DNA of 64,000 nt from Prochilodus magdalenae (GCA_024036415.1 JAMWET010000756.1:124001-188000); one strand, 5' to 3'. Positions 28,933-42,064 are shown, numbered from the stretch's first letter. The notes: a model not told the origin generated them from the sequence alone. Program-made: numbers and translations.

Positions 28933-29391
28933 AGATCATCCACACATGACAATGAAGCCACAGAACTTGTTTTGGGTTGTTTTTGTGATATTTATATATT
29001 TTGGGCCCATCCACTCTCACTGAAGAAATAGAAAGCATTTCAGCCAGAGTTGCTTTTTGAATGTGGCACTTTACAGGGAAATGCATTCATAGATCAGTCT
29101 TAAAGGCACAGTAACCAAAAACGTCTTGTTTAATTCCCACAGTAATTACAAATTACAAATGTTGCACCAAAATCAGTAGTGCATCTCAGTATATCCAGCA
29201 TTTATCACCACATGAACTTAATTTATTATGCTGCTCTTCTCTTTTTGGGATTGAATGGTGACAAATCCCTATATGGAAATGTGAAAGCAACATCAAAGAA
29301 GTACAGAACATTGAACCAATAAAACAGGAAGGAAATAAAGTAACTCGGTGTGAATGGTTAAAGTGGTAATACAAATCTTTAATAATATCTA

Positions 29392-29830
29392 CTTAATGGA
29401 ACAGTGTGTAAGATTTAGGATATGTTAGGCAAATGCAATATTCATTACTGTATAATTTGTTAGCCTAGACTGAGCTCTTTATATGTGCATATGAGCAGGT
29501 CATCTTCCAATGAAGGCTGCCATGTAGATCCGTCACAAGGACCCCAGTATAGACAAACCACACACTAATAGAGCGTCTTGAAATCTCCTACTGTAGCACA
29601 TATGTATCCGCTGTTCTGTTTTAATATATTATCCTGGTAGTTTTGTTCCTCCTTATTAAAACTAAGGAAGTCTTCCTCATATTTTCCACCTTACTTCCAC
29701 TTCCATACTTCCACCTTAAATGGTGCAACAGTTTTCTATAATTTTCTAACAAGTCAGAATGTAACCTCAGCTCCATTTGAAGTGTAATGTGGAAATTTGA
29801 ACAAGAAGCTGGCGAATATTGTTATCAGCG
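29392..29830. repeat. Probable teleost interspersed repeat, one end
   Basis: It begins TTAATGGAACAGTGTGTAAG and continues with GAGCTCTTTATATG, GCATATGAGCAGGTC and TTATTAAAACTAAGGAAG, wording I recognise from a dispersed fish repeat. The matching inverted end expected at the right was not found, so this looks truncated. There is no second copy in the window. Confidence 0.4.
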
Positions 29831-30465
29831 AATGTTAAAAGAATTATAGAATAATCTTTTATTCTTTGTGTTTTGATAGTCGTATCAAGAGGTAAGCAGT
29901 GATACTGGACTGAGTCTGTTCTGAGTTAACATTAAAACACAATAAAATGTTTGAAACACTGAGACACTATGCTACACTCGGAACCAGCACTGAGGCAACA
30001 GCAGAAAACTTGGCAGCCACCACGTTTTTGCAGGAGGTTGCAATACATAACCTCCCGCTGTTCCTTTATAAGTTACCAGCCAGTTCTGTGACTGGCACAC
30101 CAAAGCAAGGACAAAAACTCAAACTGCTCAATGCTCAAACTGCTAAAACACTATTGTAGGCAAGAACACAATGAGACAACAGAAAATGTCCTGATGCAGT
30201 CCAACCACAGACACATGCAACGTTTAGCGGAAAACAGTCTGACCTAGACCATGCCAAGCTCCTTAGCCTTCTACTAGCAGATCAAAGCCACAGAGGGAAG
30301 CAACTCCTAAAGATAATGTGGCTGAAGAACTTCATAGCACACAAAGCAAGCAAAGAATCAGCTGTTTGGGAAAACAGCAACGGTCAAGTGAGGACACATA
30401 CCCTTCCACTTTTCTTGAGGCTCAGTGACGGTTCAGCCACTTTAAGGGCAGCTGCACCCCGCAAT

Positions 30466-30606
30466 TTCTCTCTCTCTCTCTCTCTCTCTCCCTCTCTCCC
30501 TCTCCCTCTCTCCCTCTCTCCCTCTCCCTCTCCCTCTCCCTCTCTCCCTCTCCCTCTCCCCCTCTCTCCCTCTCTCCCTCTCCCTCTCCTTCTCCCACTC
30601 TCTCTC
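30466..30606. repeat. Polypyrimidine (CT)n(CCCTCT)n tract
   Basis: About 140 bp of pure pyrimidines on the plus strand: a CT run followed by irregular CCCTCT hexamers. It gives S/P/L-rich and R/G/E-rich false frames of 124-144 codons on opposite strands. Confidence 0.95.
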
Positions 30607-30609
30607 ACC

Positions 30610-33155
30610 TTACTGACAAATAACGTAGAAGACAATACTAGCCGACACCTCATGACCATTAGACAGGCCAGTGGCAGAACTAAATCATGAGTAAGGCTTC
30701 TGTGGTGGGCAAGGAACAATAAAGCTGGGATGAAAATTAAACTAAACTGGACACAAATATGGCTTTGATGCCTAAACAACTGTGTATAATAAAATATGCA
30801 GTCCTTTTGTATATGCATTCACAAGAACAACAATAATAGATAAGTAGGAATTCTTAGTCAGCCTTCTGAAAGTGATGTCTGGCACAACTAGCTAGCAATC
30901 ACTGTGATCATATGGATCTGTGAGCACATCAAGTTGAACCACCGGAACTACTTGATCTATCACAGTGTCTAGATATGATTTTATTCAGTTGTCTTCCATG
31001 TGTTTACTGAGGCATGATGATTGATGATAATCCCCTGACCTCAGGTCTGCCATCACATCTGTCCTCACAGTTCTGAATAAAGCACTGTATGAAAGCCTCA
31101 GAGGGACCCATGAGCTATAGACTGTTTTCACATGGTCATTAGGTCAAGCACTGGCTAACCAATACACATATTTGCTACTAGGTCTAGTGATTTATTTCTC
31201 TGGATTTATCTAAAGAAAGCTACTGCTACATTTTAAAGCTTCCTTTTTCTTCTTGCCAGCAATCCTTCCAACCTAGCATGCACAGATGCAAACATGCGCA
31301 CTCAAAGCCTCAGGGGACCTTTCAGTTTTTCACCTTTGAAAATCTCTGAAAAGTGAAAAAAAAAAAATTCAAACTCAATCAAACTGGCCAAAGCCGTGTC
31401 CTGACTCTTATTCATTCACTTCCAAATCTACTTTTCTCCTGCCGGTTAAAAGGAGGAGCAGAGGCAGCAGCACGTCGCCCATATTAAAGCCCTGCAGGTC
31501 AGCTCTGCTAACAAAGGCGATGAGCGGCTGAATGGGGGCAAGGCACGGGGACTATGTAGAGCTAGCAGTGCTAATCCACAGCACGATAAAGCCATTACAC
31601 CGCAAAAGGCTTCAGGACCCCTGGAATCATGCAAAAACAGTGTGCACCGCCTCAAGCAAGCAATTTGCTCATGTTTAGTGAACACAATGCAGCACAATGC
31701 AATTAGCTTTCCTGCTGTGATCTCCATGAAAATAAGGCACACCAGAGTGCCTTTGAGCTAGAGTATGATGGAAATAAACAGCCGAAAAGCTTTTAATATA
31801 CACTAGAGGATAGAATTACGGGGATAAATTAATATACTTTCCATTTTTTGAGGGGTGAGGGGTGGAGGGAATCATGCTTTTTTTTCTCCTGTCTCTTTCA
31901 AAGGCTTAATTACATTAGCGTCATTATTTTCAGTGTTTCTGTGCTTTCTGTGCAAGCAGCCTCTCTTGAAATCTCCTTGTAATGGCTCTGACAGCAACAG
32001 TAAACATTTTGAAAGGCTTGAATGTGCCGAGGAACCAGGGGAGGGTGACAGTTATGACTAAATACATAGAGCATTTGGCATCAGTAAAAAAAGCAGCAGT
32101 ATAAAGTGGACAGCTGTGAAGATGAAAATGAATTTATTGCATCAATTAAACAACCAGGGATTTACACATCCCAGTTACAGAGCCAGGAATAGTTCGCATA
32201 CTGTGTGCTGTGCCTGGACCAGGAATACAGAGCAGGCTATAAAATATTCCTGTTTTCATTCAAAAGCAATACATCAGCAGGCCGAACACTGAGGCCAAGG
32301 TTTACAAGATTTACATAAGGTTTTCCTCAGTGCATGATTTGCTGACTCCTAAAACCACTAAAAATTGAACACATTTTTGTCTTTTCTTTTTCTTTTTATA
32401 GGGAAGCAACTGCAGACAAAACTGGACAGTGCAGTCTAATACAGTATAGTTAAACCCTTATTTAGACCCCAATGGAATTCCAGAACACTCATGTGGATTC
32501 CCGACGTGTTTCAGACTTGGAGATTTATTGATCGCTGTTTCAAGCGAAGCATATATTACAACAAGGGCAAAATTACATGTTAGGTGTATTTTAAAGGTGA
32601 CATAGAATAGAAAACCGTATTAACACCAGCATAACTCAGACTAAGACATCTGTACATGAAACTGACAAACTGAACCTTAAACACTGTTGTCTCCTCTTTA
32701 AAATGCAAATCCTGTATTTGTAAAAGAGATTGATAAAATAGCCAATTCCAAACTCCCGAACATAAACATCAAAACAAACCCAAATTAATGGAAATCATCA
32801 CAGCAGTACAGAGGTAATGACACTAACATTGTAGTATACACTAATAATGTAAAAATACATAATAAAAAAAGAGAATTTCTGGAAAAAAGAACAAGAATAT
32901 AAAACAAACTGATTAAGGTTCTTCATCATTATTTCTGAGCGATGAAAAATAAATCATTATGTCATACACATATAGCTCAAGGTTGCACACCTAGCTTTCC
33001 TCTGTCTATTATTCTACAAAGCCTATTCATCTATTTGCACTTAACTGAAGTAATTTGAACTGAAGTATTAAGTATTTACATAAAGGGAAATACCCCCTAT
33101 ATGCCTGCTGAGCTACATTCAGTGTGACTCACTGTTGTATTCCATGCTAGTCTAA
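30610..33155. other. Non-coding stretch, partly unique
   Basis: No gene was recognised. 31.44-32.06 kb is balanced in composition and contains AGCTTTTAATATACACT and AGGCTTAATTACATTAGCGT, homeobox-core-rich text without repeat character. It could be conserved regulatory DNA, but only cross-species comparison can tell. Confidence 0.4.
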
Positions 33156-33159
33156 CATA

Positions 33160-33870
33160 GTCTGTGCTGGTTTATAATATTCTGGTGCTGGGTTATAATA
33201 CTCCGGTGCTGGGTTATAATATTCTGGTGCTGGGTTATAATATTCCGGTGCTGGGTTATAATATTCCGGTGCTGGGTTATAATATTCCGGTGCTGGGTTA
33301 TAATATTCCGGTGCTGGGTTATAATATTCCGGTGCTGGTTTATAATATTCCGGTGCTGGGTTATAATATTCCGGTGCTGGGTTATAATATTCTGGTGCTG
33401 GTTTAGCTGCTTTCTGGTGCTGGGTTATAATATTCTGGTGCTGGTTTATAATATTCTGGTGCTGGGTTATAATATTCTGGTGCTGGGTTATAATATTCCG
33501 GTGCTGGGTTATAATATTCCGGTGCTGGGTTATAATATTCCGGTGCTGGGTTATAATATTCTGGTGCTGGGTTATAATATTCCGGTGCTGGGTTATAATA
33601 TTCCGGTGCTGGGTTATAATATTCTGGTGCTGGTTTATAATATTCTGGTGCTGGTTTATAATATTCTGGTGCTGGGTTATAATACTCCGGTGCTGGTTTA
33701 TAATATTCTGGTGCTGGTTTATAATATTCTGGTGCTGGGTTATAATATTCTGGTGCTGGGTTATAATATTCTGGTGCTGGGTTATAATATTCTGGTGCTG
33801 GGTTATAATATTCCGGTGCTGGGTTATAATATTCCGGTGCTGGGTTATAATATTCTGGTGCTGGTTTAGC
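33160..33870. repeat. 21 bp minisatellite, 32 regular units
   Basis: The unit is GGGTTATAATATTCCGGTGCT. Variants are GGTTT for GGGTT, TTCTGG for TTCCGG, and ACTCC. Eleven units are followed by one odd 22 bp unit beginning GGTTTAGCTGCTTT, then 21 more units, then the same GGTTTAGCTGCTTT text at the right edge. The 21 bp period keeps one frame open (GYNIPVL/VYNILVL heptads), broken only by the TAG inside the odd unit, so the 80- and 150-codon frames are repeat artefacts, not genes. Confidence 0.97.
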
Positions 33871-34734
33871 TGCTTTGTACTGTTATTTTACTCACTTTGG
33901 AGAATGACTTTGTGTCACACAGAACACTTTTGGATGGCATAACATTAGCTAAGTCTTGTCCCTATACTAGAATAAAACATTAAATATCTTGTGATCTAAA
34001 TGTAATTATTGTCATTGATCACTGCAGTTCCAGGAAGGATCAAGCATGTGTAAAACTGCCTCAGAGCAAAAGGGGCTAATTATCTAAATAACCTATAGAG
34101 TGAAAATGAGGAAAAGACTTTTACAAGGAGGAGTGTGATTGTTGTAGCAAGGTGGTGGACTTGACTTTGACTTGAACACCAGTAACTGGTAATAAGACTT
34201 GAACTTGAGTCTTATGACTTAAAGTGGAAGAAATGTGGAGAGGCATCTGACTGTGGAAAGGACAGAACTCCTGGCATGCCAGAGCTATATCAAATGTAAA
34301 TTTGATATGCAACAAAGTCATCAACTGTCTGTTATATTAAATACCCCTGGCTTGTTTTATTTAAAAGACATTTGAAGACGAGTGGAGACATTATTTAAGA
34401 CAAGTGAAGAATGAAAATTGTAATTTAACTTCAATGAGCTGGTAACAACCAAAACATCAGTACGTGCAGTAAGTCAATCATCATTCAGCAATCAACTCCA
34501 GTTTTACTGGTTCAAAGCTGAGAATTTCAGACTCGACTTAACTGACTTGCGACCTGAATCAAGACTTGACTGTCTTGACTTTGCCCTGGTGCGTCAAGAC
34601 TTACTTGCAACTTTCCACCTTTGCCAAGAGTCCTTAAGGAATATTCCTAACACTGCATTCGCCCACCTCCAAGGCTATGAATTTTTCTATTTCACATCTC
34701 ATGTTAAATTTTCTCTCCACACTGGCAAACCAGT

Positions 34735-34758
34735 GTGTGTGTGTGTGTGTGTGTGTGT
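34735..34758. repeat. (GT)n microsatellite
   Basis: About 12 GT dinucleotides, followed by a degenerate GTGCGC tail. Confidence 0.9.
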
Positions 34759-34764
34759 TCGTGC

Positions 34765-37700
34765 GCATTTATGTGTGTGCGCATCTGCATATGAGCGAAT
34801 GGTATGTGAAGTAAGGAGGGCAGCTCTCACACCTGGGGCCAAAGAACATTTCATATTTCACTGCACTTCAGAGAGGTCAGTACAGACAGCACTATGCCAG
34901 AAGCCACTTACTCAGCTCATTTTTGGCACTGGACATGCACCCATGCCTATGGCCTTCATTATGCTAACAAACCTTGTAATTAAAGCAAGCAACCTCCACA
35001 TTCACACACTGCAGCTTTCACTTGCCTGTCCATGATATCTCTGAACTGACTCTGAGACAGGACCAGCTACTGATGCCTACAAACTCGGTCCAACATCTCT
35101 GCTGCACTGACCTTTGCTAAATCTCTCTACGTGTTCCTGACATTCTATATGTATATATGTGATCTGTGTGAAGACCAGGGTTTGAAGGCACTGTGATGGA
35201 GCCTTTTGAGATTAGGATGCAATTAGCATTGTTTATCTGGGTTGCTGCATTTGCTGTACTGACTTCAGTTTAGGATTATAGTAGTCATTAAATCAGACAA
35301 CAGCAAGCAGCATAACAGATCCCTCATCAGCCAGGCGGTAATGCTACATAGCCAACATCAGGCCCATGTGTGCAGGTGAACTTAGAGTAACTCAGAAAAT
35401 ATGACAGCTTTACAGAGACAACAGCATTCTCTGACTGAGCATGCAGAGATGATCTGAGAATTAAACTACATAAACAGGAGGGCTATAATCAACTATTGCT
35501 ACAGGTAGCATTCAACATACCATTATATCATTCTCATTAATGCCAAAATAATCAAACCATATTCTGGTGAAATTTGATATTGTGTGATGCTCTGTATAGT
35601 CTTCTAAAGAATCATAATTATACTGAATCATTCTGAGGTTAAAGATTTACATTAATCCACCGGATGAAATCTCCCGGAGGTCACATAAATGTGGAAGTAA
35701 TAATTCAGAGATTATAACCCAAACCGCTGCCAGGCAAAGCTCTGTTTATACCCATGTCTGCAATGGTATCTCAAAGTCAGACTTTAATTCTACACATGAG
35801 AAACCTCAGATATATTGCAAAATGGCATATTTTCAGTAATCCAGGGTTACCTTGGATTAATTTTTGCTGATGCAACCTTTGTTGGCAAATCCAGGTATTA
35901 AAAGTAATAGTTAGAATTAAAAGGAATGTGATTTCCATGCCCAGTTGTGTTGGGTAGTGTGCGCTGCTGAACTTAATGGCCAGATAAGTTCAGCTTTCCA
36001 GGGGAAAAGATTAATAGCGTAGATTCTGCCTGGCTTGGAATTGTGTGTGTGGTTTGTCAGCACACTTGGCACATTTGGCAACACGCTTGGCATCTGGCTG
36101 TGGTTTTATTTTATTTCACTCACAGGAAAACTTGTTACGGTATATTGCACTATAATTTCTACATGCTCTTTTATTGCTGCACTTTTTATATCGTAGGCTT
36201 TGAGCCATGTCTTAAAATTCAGGGCGCACAACAATACAGGTATTTTCAGGTATCGTATGATTTCTGATTCTAAGGGCAACTTTCAATTTAATTTTTGGTA
36301 AAAATGAAGCCCTAAAATGCTCACCCTTACTAACCTTGTAAGCCACTTTGAAAACAATCCATTTATATTTTAGTTATTTGTATTATAAGTTATATAGGCC
36401 CTCCGTGCCTACCTTGTTATGATAGGACAAAGTCAGGTCAGAGATCATCGAAAGGGACCAGGGTGCATATCACTGATATAGTGTTAAAAATCTATATAAA
36501 TTTTCAGGTATGAAGTTTCATCAAACACTCACCTAAATCAAAACTCCTCTATCCTCATTTCTCTACTTCTCTTTCTTCTACTTTCTACTGCAACCCCCTT
36601 CGTGTCCCACAAATCCCACGAACATATCTTGTTTTGCAAGAATGTCCAGTAAAGGTGGCTGTTTACTATTGCTGACTAGTATTTAACTGGAGCCCCACCA
36701 CCTTTATGCTGCACAGAAGAGTATATGCATGGATACTTGGATAGTCAGTCAGAATTTACTGACCAAGGTGAAAGTCGTAACCAGGTTTGCAGATGTTCCA
36801 TTTCTGTGTGGGCAGAGCATCTTAAACTGAGGCTAGGGGCACTGAAGCAAGGACCAAGCCTGGTCAAGCTGTACTAAACCACCAGCATGCTTTTATCCAG
36901 TCCACAGTCCAGAGATTTTCCTACAGAACTGGTGCATGCATGTATCTACATATTTACAATACATCATTGCATCCTCATTCCAAAACAGTTACATACCCAG
37001 CTGTAACCATAGCTGCTGTAAAAACTGTACATCCCGTTTACAGAGCTCAGATTAACCCCTTGTTTTGCCTCCTTGAATGTTTTAGCCATGCAGGACAACG
37101 CAGGTGTGTTTGTGATATGCTGACCAGGCATTATCCTCTGTGTGTGAATGACTGTGCCCGTCTTCATTCTAATTTAATGTTTTGTTTTTTTTTACCTCAG
37201 GCCTAAGTTCACTGAATCCGTGCTAGCATTTGAACTTTTGTTTGAATGAGAGAAAAAGATGCTTTGAATTACTTCATCCCATTCAGTGTTTTAGATCAGA
37301 ACAGCCTGCTCTCAGAGACACAACTCATCCAGCTGCAGTAGAAGTGGCAACAGACAGAGCCTATGAATAAATGATCAATGACAGGCATGAATAATGAAGC
37401 GGATTGGAAAGTAATCAGTTGATGTCAGAGATTGGGCTGGTCACTGAGAGGAATTCCCTGGGGCTTCACATCCGGAGCCTTTTAACAGCAGATGTGACTG
37501 AGGGGCTAAGAGCATCTGGTCCCCTGATCCAAATCTCTACCACTCTCTCCATCCCTTTCTCTCCTTGTCTCACTTTCTGTGTCTCTCCTCTGATCTTGTC
37601 TTATACTTTAATCTATTGTACATGCAAACATCTTACTTAATCTATTAGGTATCTCTATCCACTTCCGTTACATTTCACACCTCATCCACTCCAGTGTCTG

Positions 37701-38240
37701 TGACAAAGTCTGCAAAGCCTGAAGGCATGTATCTCAGCATTCTTGGACCATTTGGCAAGACATGTGACATCTTGCAGCTATTTTTATTATAATTATGATT
37801 ATATTGCACATTTGTTTTTTCATCAAGCTCCCCTGTGTCTAATTTCAGTATTTTCAGACGTCAGATAAAAGAGATAAACGCGTCATGATTTTGACAGGTG
37901 AAAATATAATAAATTTAGTGAATATATTTCTCAGTAGCACGGTTAAAGCATTCCCTGTAAAATTATAGTCAATTAAATTAATCATAAAATAAAAGTAACT
38001 GTTAAAATAACAGTACAGTAAATAAGTTTAACTGTGTGCTGTAACTCCATAGTCACCTGGGCCGTAAGATTACTGTGATGTAGCTGTATTCTCCCTCTAC
38101 AGCGTAAAAAATACATCCCCTGCCTGTTACACAACAACTGTAAAAGTATTGCAACATTTCATGTTCACCGCAGCTGAGAATGTGCTCGTGTCTGTACATT
38201 TTAAAGTAAAAGAGAAACTAAAATAAAGGCAAAAATATCA
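34765..38240. other. Non-coding stretch
   Basis: No gene or bounded element was recognised. 35.64-36.02 kb is a repeat-free stretch with CACCGGATGAAATCTCCCGG and GGTTACCTTGGATTAATTT text that could be conserved non-coding DNA (inference only). Confidence 0.35.
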
Positions 38241-38244
38241 GTGA

Positions 38245-39645
38245 TCCATCAGTGTTTGGACAGTGACACAATGTTTGCAGTCTTGCTTCTGTATGCCACC
38301 ACAGTGGATTTGAAATGAAGCAGTCAAGTGAAGTGTTAACTTTATGGTGTTTACCTTTAATTCAGGGGATTTAACAAAAGCATTGGATAAGCCTTTTTTT
38401 AGAAGTATAGATGTTTGTGCATGGTCACCTCCATTTTCACAGGTTCAAGAGGTATTGGTTAAATTAACAATTATAAATACAGGGATTGATTTAAGTTCTT
38501 TGAGGTCAAGCACTGCCTGATGACTGGAACCGACAGACATCCCTAAATGCGGCTTTTCCTCCCTGCGACGCTTTGCAAGACCTGTACTGCAGCGGTCTTC
38601 AGTTGCTTCTTGTTTGTTGGCGCTCTTGCATTTGGTTTTGTTGTCCCTTCTCTCTTTCCGAAAAGCATGCTTAACCGGGTTGAGGTCAGATGTTTGACCT
38701 GGCAGGCCTCTCCATATTAGGGCATACCATTTCTTTATGGATATGTATAGGGTCATCTGTACTGTAAAACACTGTCCTATCAGTTATGACTAAATCGGAG
38801 CAGAACGTAGACCTCTGTGCACTTCAGAATTCATCCTGCCACTTCTGTCAGCAGTCCCATCATCAATAAACACCAGTGACCCAGTTCCATTGGCAGCTGC
38901 ACATGTCCATTCCGTAGCTCTGCCGCCACCATGTTTAACAGAAGATGCTGTATGCTGCAGATAATGAACCCTTCCTCTCCTTCTCCAGACTCTTCACTGT
39001 CCATTGTAAATCCAGTAAAAATGAATCTTGACCTCCACAGACTCCTGTTCTAGATAATTACTACCATTTTCTGTTCTTGAGTGTCGCTAGTTCTTTGCAT
39101 CTTGAGGTAAACACCCTGTATTTACATTCAAGAAGTCATCTCTTGATTGCAGACTTTGGCTGTGATACGCCAACCTCCTCTGCAATGTCCTTGACTTGAC
39201 TAGATGTTGTGAAGGGATTTTTCTTCACCATGCAATAAATTCTGCAATCATCCACTTTATTTGTCTTTCGTGGTCTTCCAGGCCTTTGGTGCTCCCGAGC
39301 CTGTCAGTGCATCCTTTTTTTTAAGAACATACCACTTTGGTATGGCCACACTTAAAGTCTCTGCAATCTTTCTGATAGCTCGTTTTATCCAGGCCAAGGA
39401 TGGCTTCCTTCACTTGCATCAACACTGCCTTTGACTACATAGTGTGATTTCCCCTGAACAACTAAAAAATGTTCCATACTTGCAATCAACTCCAGATCTT
39501 TTATCTCTTTTGATTTGTCATGGAATAACTAAAGAGTTAATGCACTATTTTGGTAACCCCTCTAAATTCAATTCTACACTTCAGTCCATCTAGATTGCTT
39601 TATTTCAGATGTGCTGTGGTGGCATACAGAGGCACAATTACAGAT
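38245..39645 (-). mobile_element. Near full-length degenerate Tc1-like transposon
   Basis: Inverted repeats lie at both ends: TTCTGTATGCCACCACAG near 38,288 and its counterpart CTGTGGTGGCATACAGAGG near 39,610, each running inward to a CACTT(C/G)A motif. Between them the minus strand carries a decayed transposase. The N-terminal end at about 39,420 reads MQVKEAILGLDKTS (helix-turn-helix start). A PKWYVLKK/KKDALTGSGAPK region follows. The C-terminal end near 38.69 kb reads LPGQTSDLNPVKHAF, the conserved (S)PDLNPIE region where the catalytic E is replaced by K. Stops and frameshifts are numerous. The 39,645 side seems to lack the outermost TIR bases that the other side has (CAGTGTTTGGACAGTGACAC). 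Confidence 0.85.
38445..38756 (-). pseudogene. Tc1-like transposase C-terminal fragment
   Basis: This is the longest intact piece (103 codons) of the dead transposase inside the 38.25-39.65 kb element. Near residue 20 it reads GQTSDLNPVKHAFRKE. Tc1 transposases normally have SPDLNPIE here, with the final E completing the DDE triad. Lys at that position means this copy could not be catalytic even if the rest were intact. The basic tail is shifted relative to known proteins. Confidence 0.75.
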
Positions 39646-39649
39646 TAGA

Positions 39650-40950
39650 TAGATATAAGATAAAACATGGCTGTTTTTTACTCATCATGTTTTGCTTTGC
39701 ATATGCGCAGGATCTTTCAGATCTCTCTCTGTTTAACTGAAAATATTTTTTATACAGATCAAGTTTGCTTATAAACAAACACCAGTGTCTGACAATAGTA
39801 TGAGACAATTTTACTAGACAAACAAATAATAAAAGTGAATAAATACATTTAAGATTTTTGTTTTTGTGCAGTGTGTTAGCGTCAGATTGTGGAGCCTCTC
39901 CATTACAGTGCAATATAATCACACTATTGGCACATTATCACCATGGATTTCATTTAATAGGTTAAATCCATGGGTTGTCAGCGTCATTAGATATATTCAG
40001 CACCTGACTTCATCTTACACAACTGTAATGCTTTGTATATGCTCTGTATTACACTGTATAATGCAACAGAGTGATTGTTCACACTGCTTTTGGCAGGAAC
40101 ACGACCCTCTCTCTGCAGCAGCTCAGGTACATATCAGCCACTGTCTTTTCTTCTGCTTATCCGGCACACAACTCATTCTCAGGGCCAGCAAGTAAAAAAT
40201 GTAGAGTACACAAACAATAATAACTACATCTGTAGCTTGATCTGCTGAAGGTAGCTGGAGGCTGAACAATTCATTGTGACATTGTAATATTGCAATTTAG
40301 ATTCGGTTAACGTTAACTAATGCTACATTATTTAAAAACTTATGTTTGCAAGCAATCAGTACTAAACAACAACTCACTTCATCATTCCCCTTGCCTTACA
40401 GCTCTAGTGTTATTACTAAGCTCTTCAACAAGATTTTAATCAGCAATATTCTTCAATGAAACTGTGTTTAAAATATCATGAGAACAGCAAATACTGAGGT
40501 CGGAGTCCTAAATCAAATCACAGTGTGGTTCTACCGCTAGGAACCATTTCTAATTCAGTGTTAATTAACTATTTCCATTAGTCCTTATATTATAAAGGAC
40601 AGCTGGCATTTTTTAAGGAAATTAAAAACAAGATGCAAGATTTGGATTAAATTGCAACACAGTTTGTTTTATAGCAGTTACAGAATAACTTACAGCAGTT
40701 ACTGAATAATACTGTAAGTCATTAATAACTACATATTAAACCTGTGCTTGAGGTTTGACGTTACACTTTTGCTCAGCTTGTCCTGAGAACTATGTTCAGT
40801 CTGGAAAGTATGTGCACCGTCAGCCTGAGATGCGGATTAAAAGCAAGTGGGAAGGATGGACAGGTGAGCTTGAGCCTGCCAGCTCCTGGACACAGGGAGT
40901 CTTTTTGCACTAGGAGACACACTCAGTATTTGACAGTGTCCTTAATTCCC
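39650..40950. other. Non-coding stretch, nothing specific seen
   Basis: AT-rich sequence without a recognised exon or mobile element end. A (CT)n patch follows at 40,956-40,984. Confidence 0.4.
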
Positions 40951-40955
40951 CTTTA

Positions 40956-40984
40956 CTCTCTCTCTCTCTCTCGCTCTCTCTCAC
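40956..40984. repeat. Short (CT)n tract
   Basis: About 14 CT dinucleotides with a single CG interruption. Confidence 0.85.
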
Positions 40985-41662
40985 TGTCTGTTTCCCATTG
41001 TCGGTCTCTTTCATGTTGGTTTTGACTAATAAATAGATATTAGGTTTTTTTGAGGGGGACACATGAGAATAAAGTTGTTTGTCAAACACATACACATGTA
41101 CACAAAGACATGCAGCATGTTTATAGTGTCACATTGAGTTGAATACAGCAGCATTCTGAGGCATGTCTACAAAAGCATGCCAAAGTCCACTCTGTTATTA
41201 TCTGACACTGGAAGCCTTTACTCTTCTCACTACTCTCTCACTCTCAAATAGCACTATCAGTGTTCCTGTCACAACACGACACAATCCAAAGCACCATCCC
41301 ATACATCATCCCCTCACTTTCCATCACACAGCACACAGAGAGGAGGAGTGGAGGAGTGAGTAAGAGAAATAGGGCAAGGCAGAGAAGGGGAAGAGAAAGA
41401 TTAGGTCCAGTGGTATACTCACATTGTGTGCTGCGATGTGCACTCTTGAAAAGGGTCATATCAGGGATGGCCAAACAAAAAGGGCTCACTTGCAGCAGCG
41501 AGCGGGAGATAGAAAGACAACCGCCTGCTTTCCCCCTTCTTATCCCTCTAATCTTAATCTACTCTCACTCCTTCTTCAGCTTATATAGTCGCTAGACTCT
41601 GTGCTTGCTCTCTCTCTCCTTTGCAGCTTCTTCTCTCGGCAGCCTGCTCTGTTACTACTGAA

Positions 41663-41853
41663 TCAATGACAACACTGCCAGAGCTTTACCGGTGGGCCAT
41701 ACCAACTCAGCCACTGCAGTGGGGGAGGGACAGGAACAAGGGATCATACCACCTAGTGCTGAACAACAGGGAGGCGACTGAGAAACAGAGATAGAGTGAC
41801 CAAAGAAGACAGAGAGAAAGTGAAAGCCAATTGAGAAAGAAGAGAGAGAAAGA
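41663..41853 (+). repeat. Local duplication, copy 1
   Basis: Starts TCAATGACAACACTGCCAGA and ends in a GA-rich AATTGAGAAAGAAG segment. It matches 42,065-42,262 at high identity with a constant offset near 402 bp. Differences are small substitutions plus a few bases gained in the purine-rich part. Confidence 0.92.
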
Positions 41854-41854
41854 G

Positions 41855-42062
41855 TGAGTATGTTTATTTAACAAAAATGTAAGAACAGTTTTCATTTAAT
41901 TGAACAGAATACAAAACATGGCATACAAAACCAAATTGATAACCAATTGAACATTAGGACACATTTACCTCTCAAGACATTTCTACAAAGGATTTGTTTG
42001 GCAGACGTTTTTATTTGTGTTAAATTATAAAAAGCGCATCACCACTTTAATGAATTAGAATG
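41855..42062. repeat. Dispersed repeat between the duplicated blocks, short copy
   Basis: It shares TATGTTTATT-AACAAAAA, GTAAGAACAGTTTTCATTTA, ACACATTT-CCTC, then CATCACCACT..ATTAGAATG with 48,680-49,010, but lacks about 120 bp found in the middle of that copy. On the minus strand the edge reads GTTAAATAAACATAC, an AATAAA-type signal, so this could be the 3' end of a retroelement or transposon (inference). Confidence 0.7.
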
Positions 42063-42064
42063 TT

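Noticed and set aside
30316..30818. 124- and 144-codon S/P/L- and R/G/E-rich frames
   Set aside because: Generated by the polypyrimidine tract at 30.47-30.61 kb.
33164..33869. GYNIPVL heptad-repeat proteins of 80 and 150 codons
   Set aside because: Translation of a 21 bp minisatellite; starts and stops lie inside repeat text and no coding flank exists.
33160..33870. CRISPR array
   Set aside because: Units are contiguous with no unique spacers, and the genome is eukaryotic.
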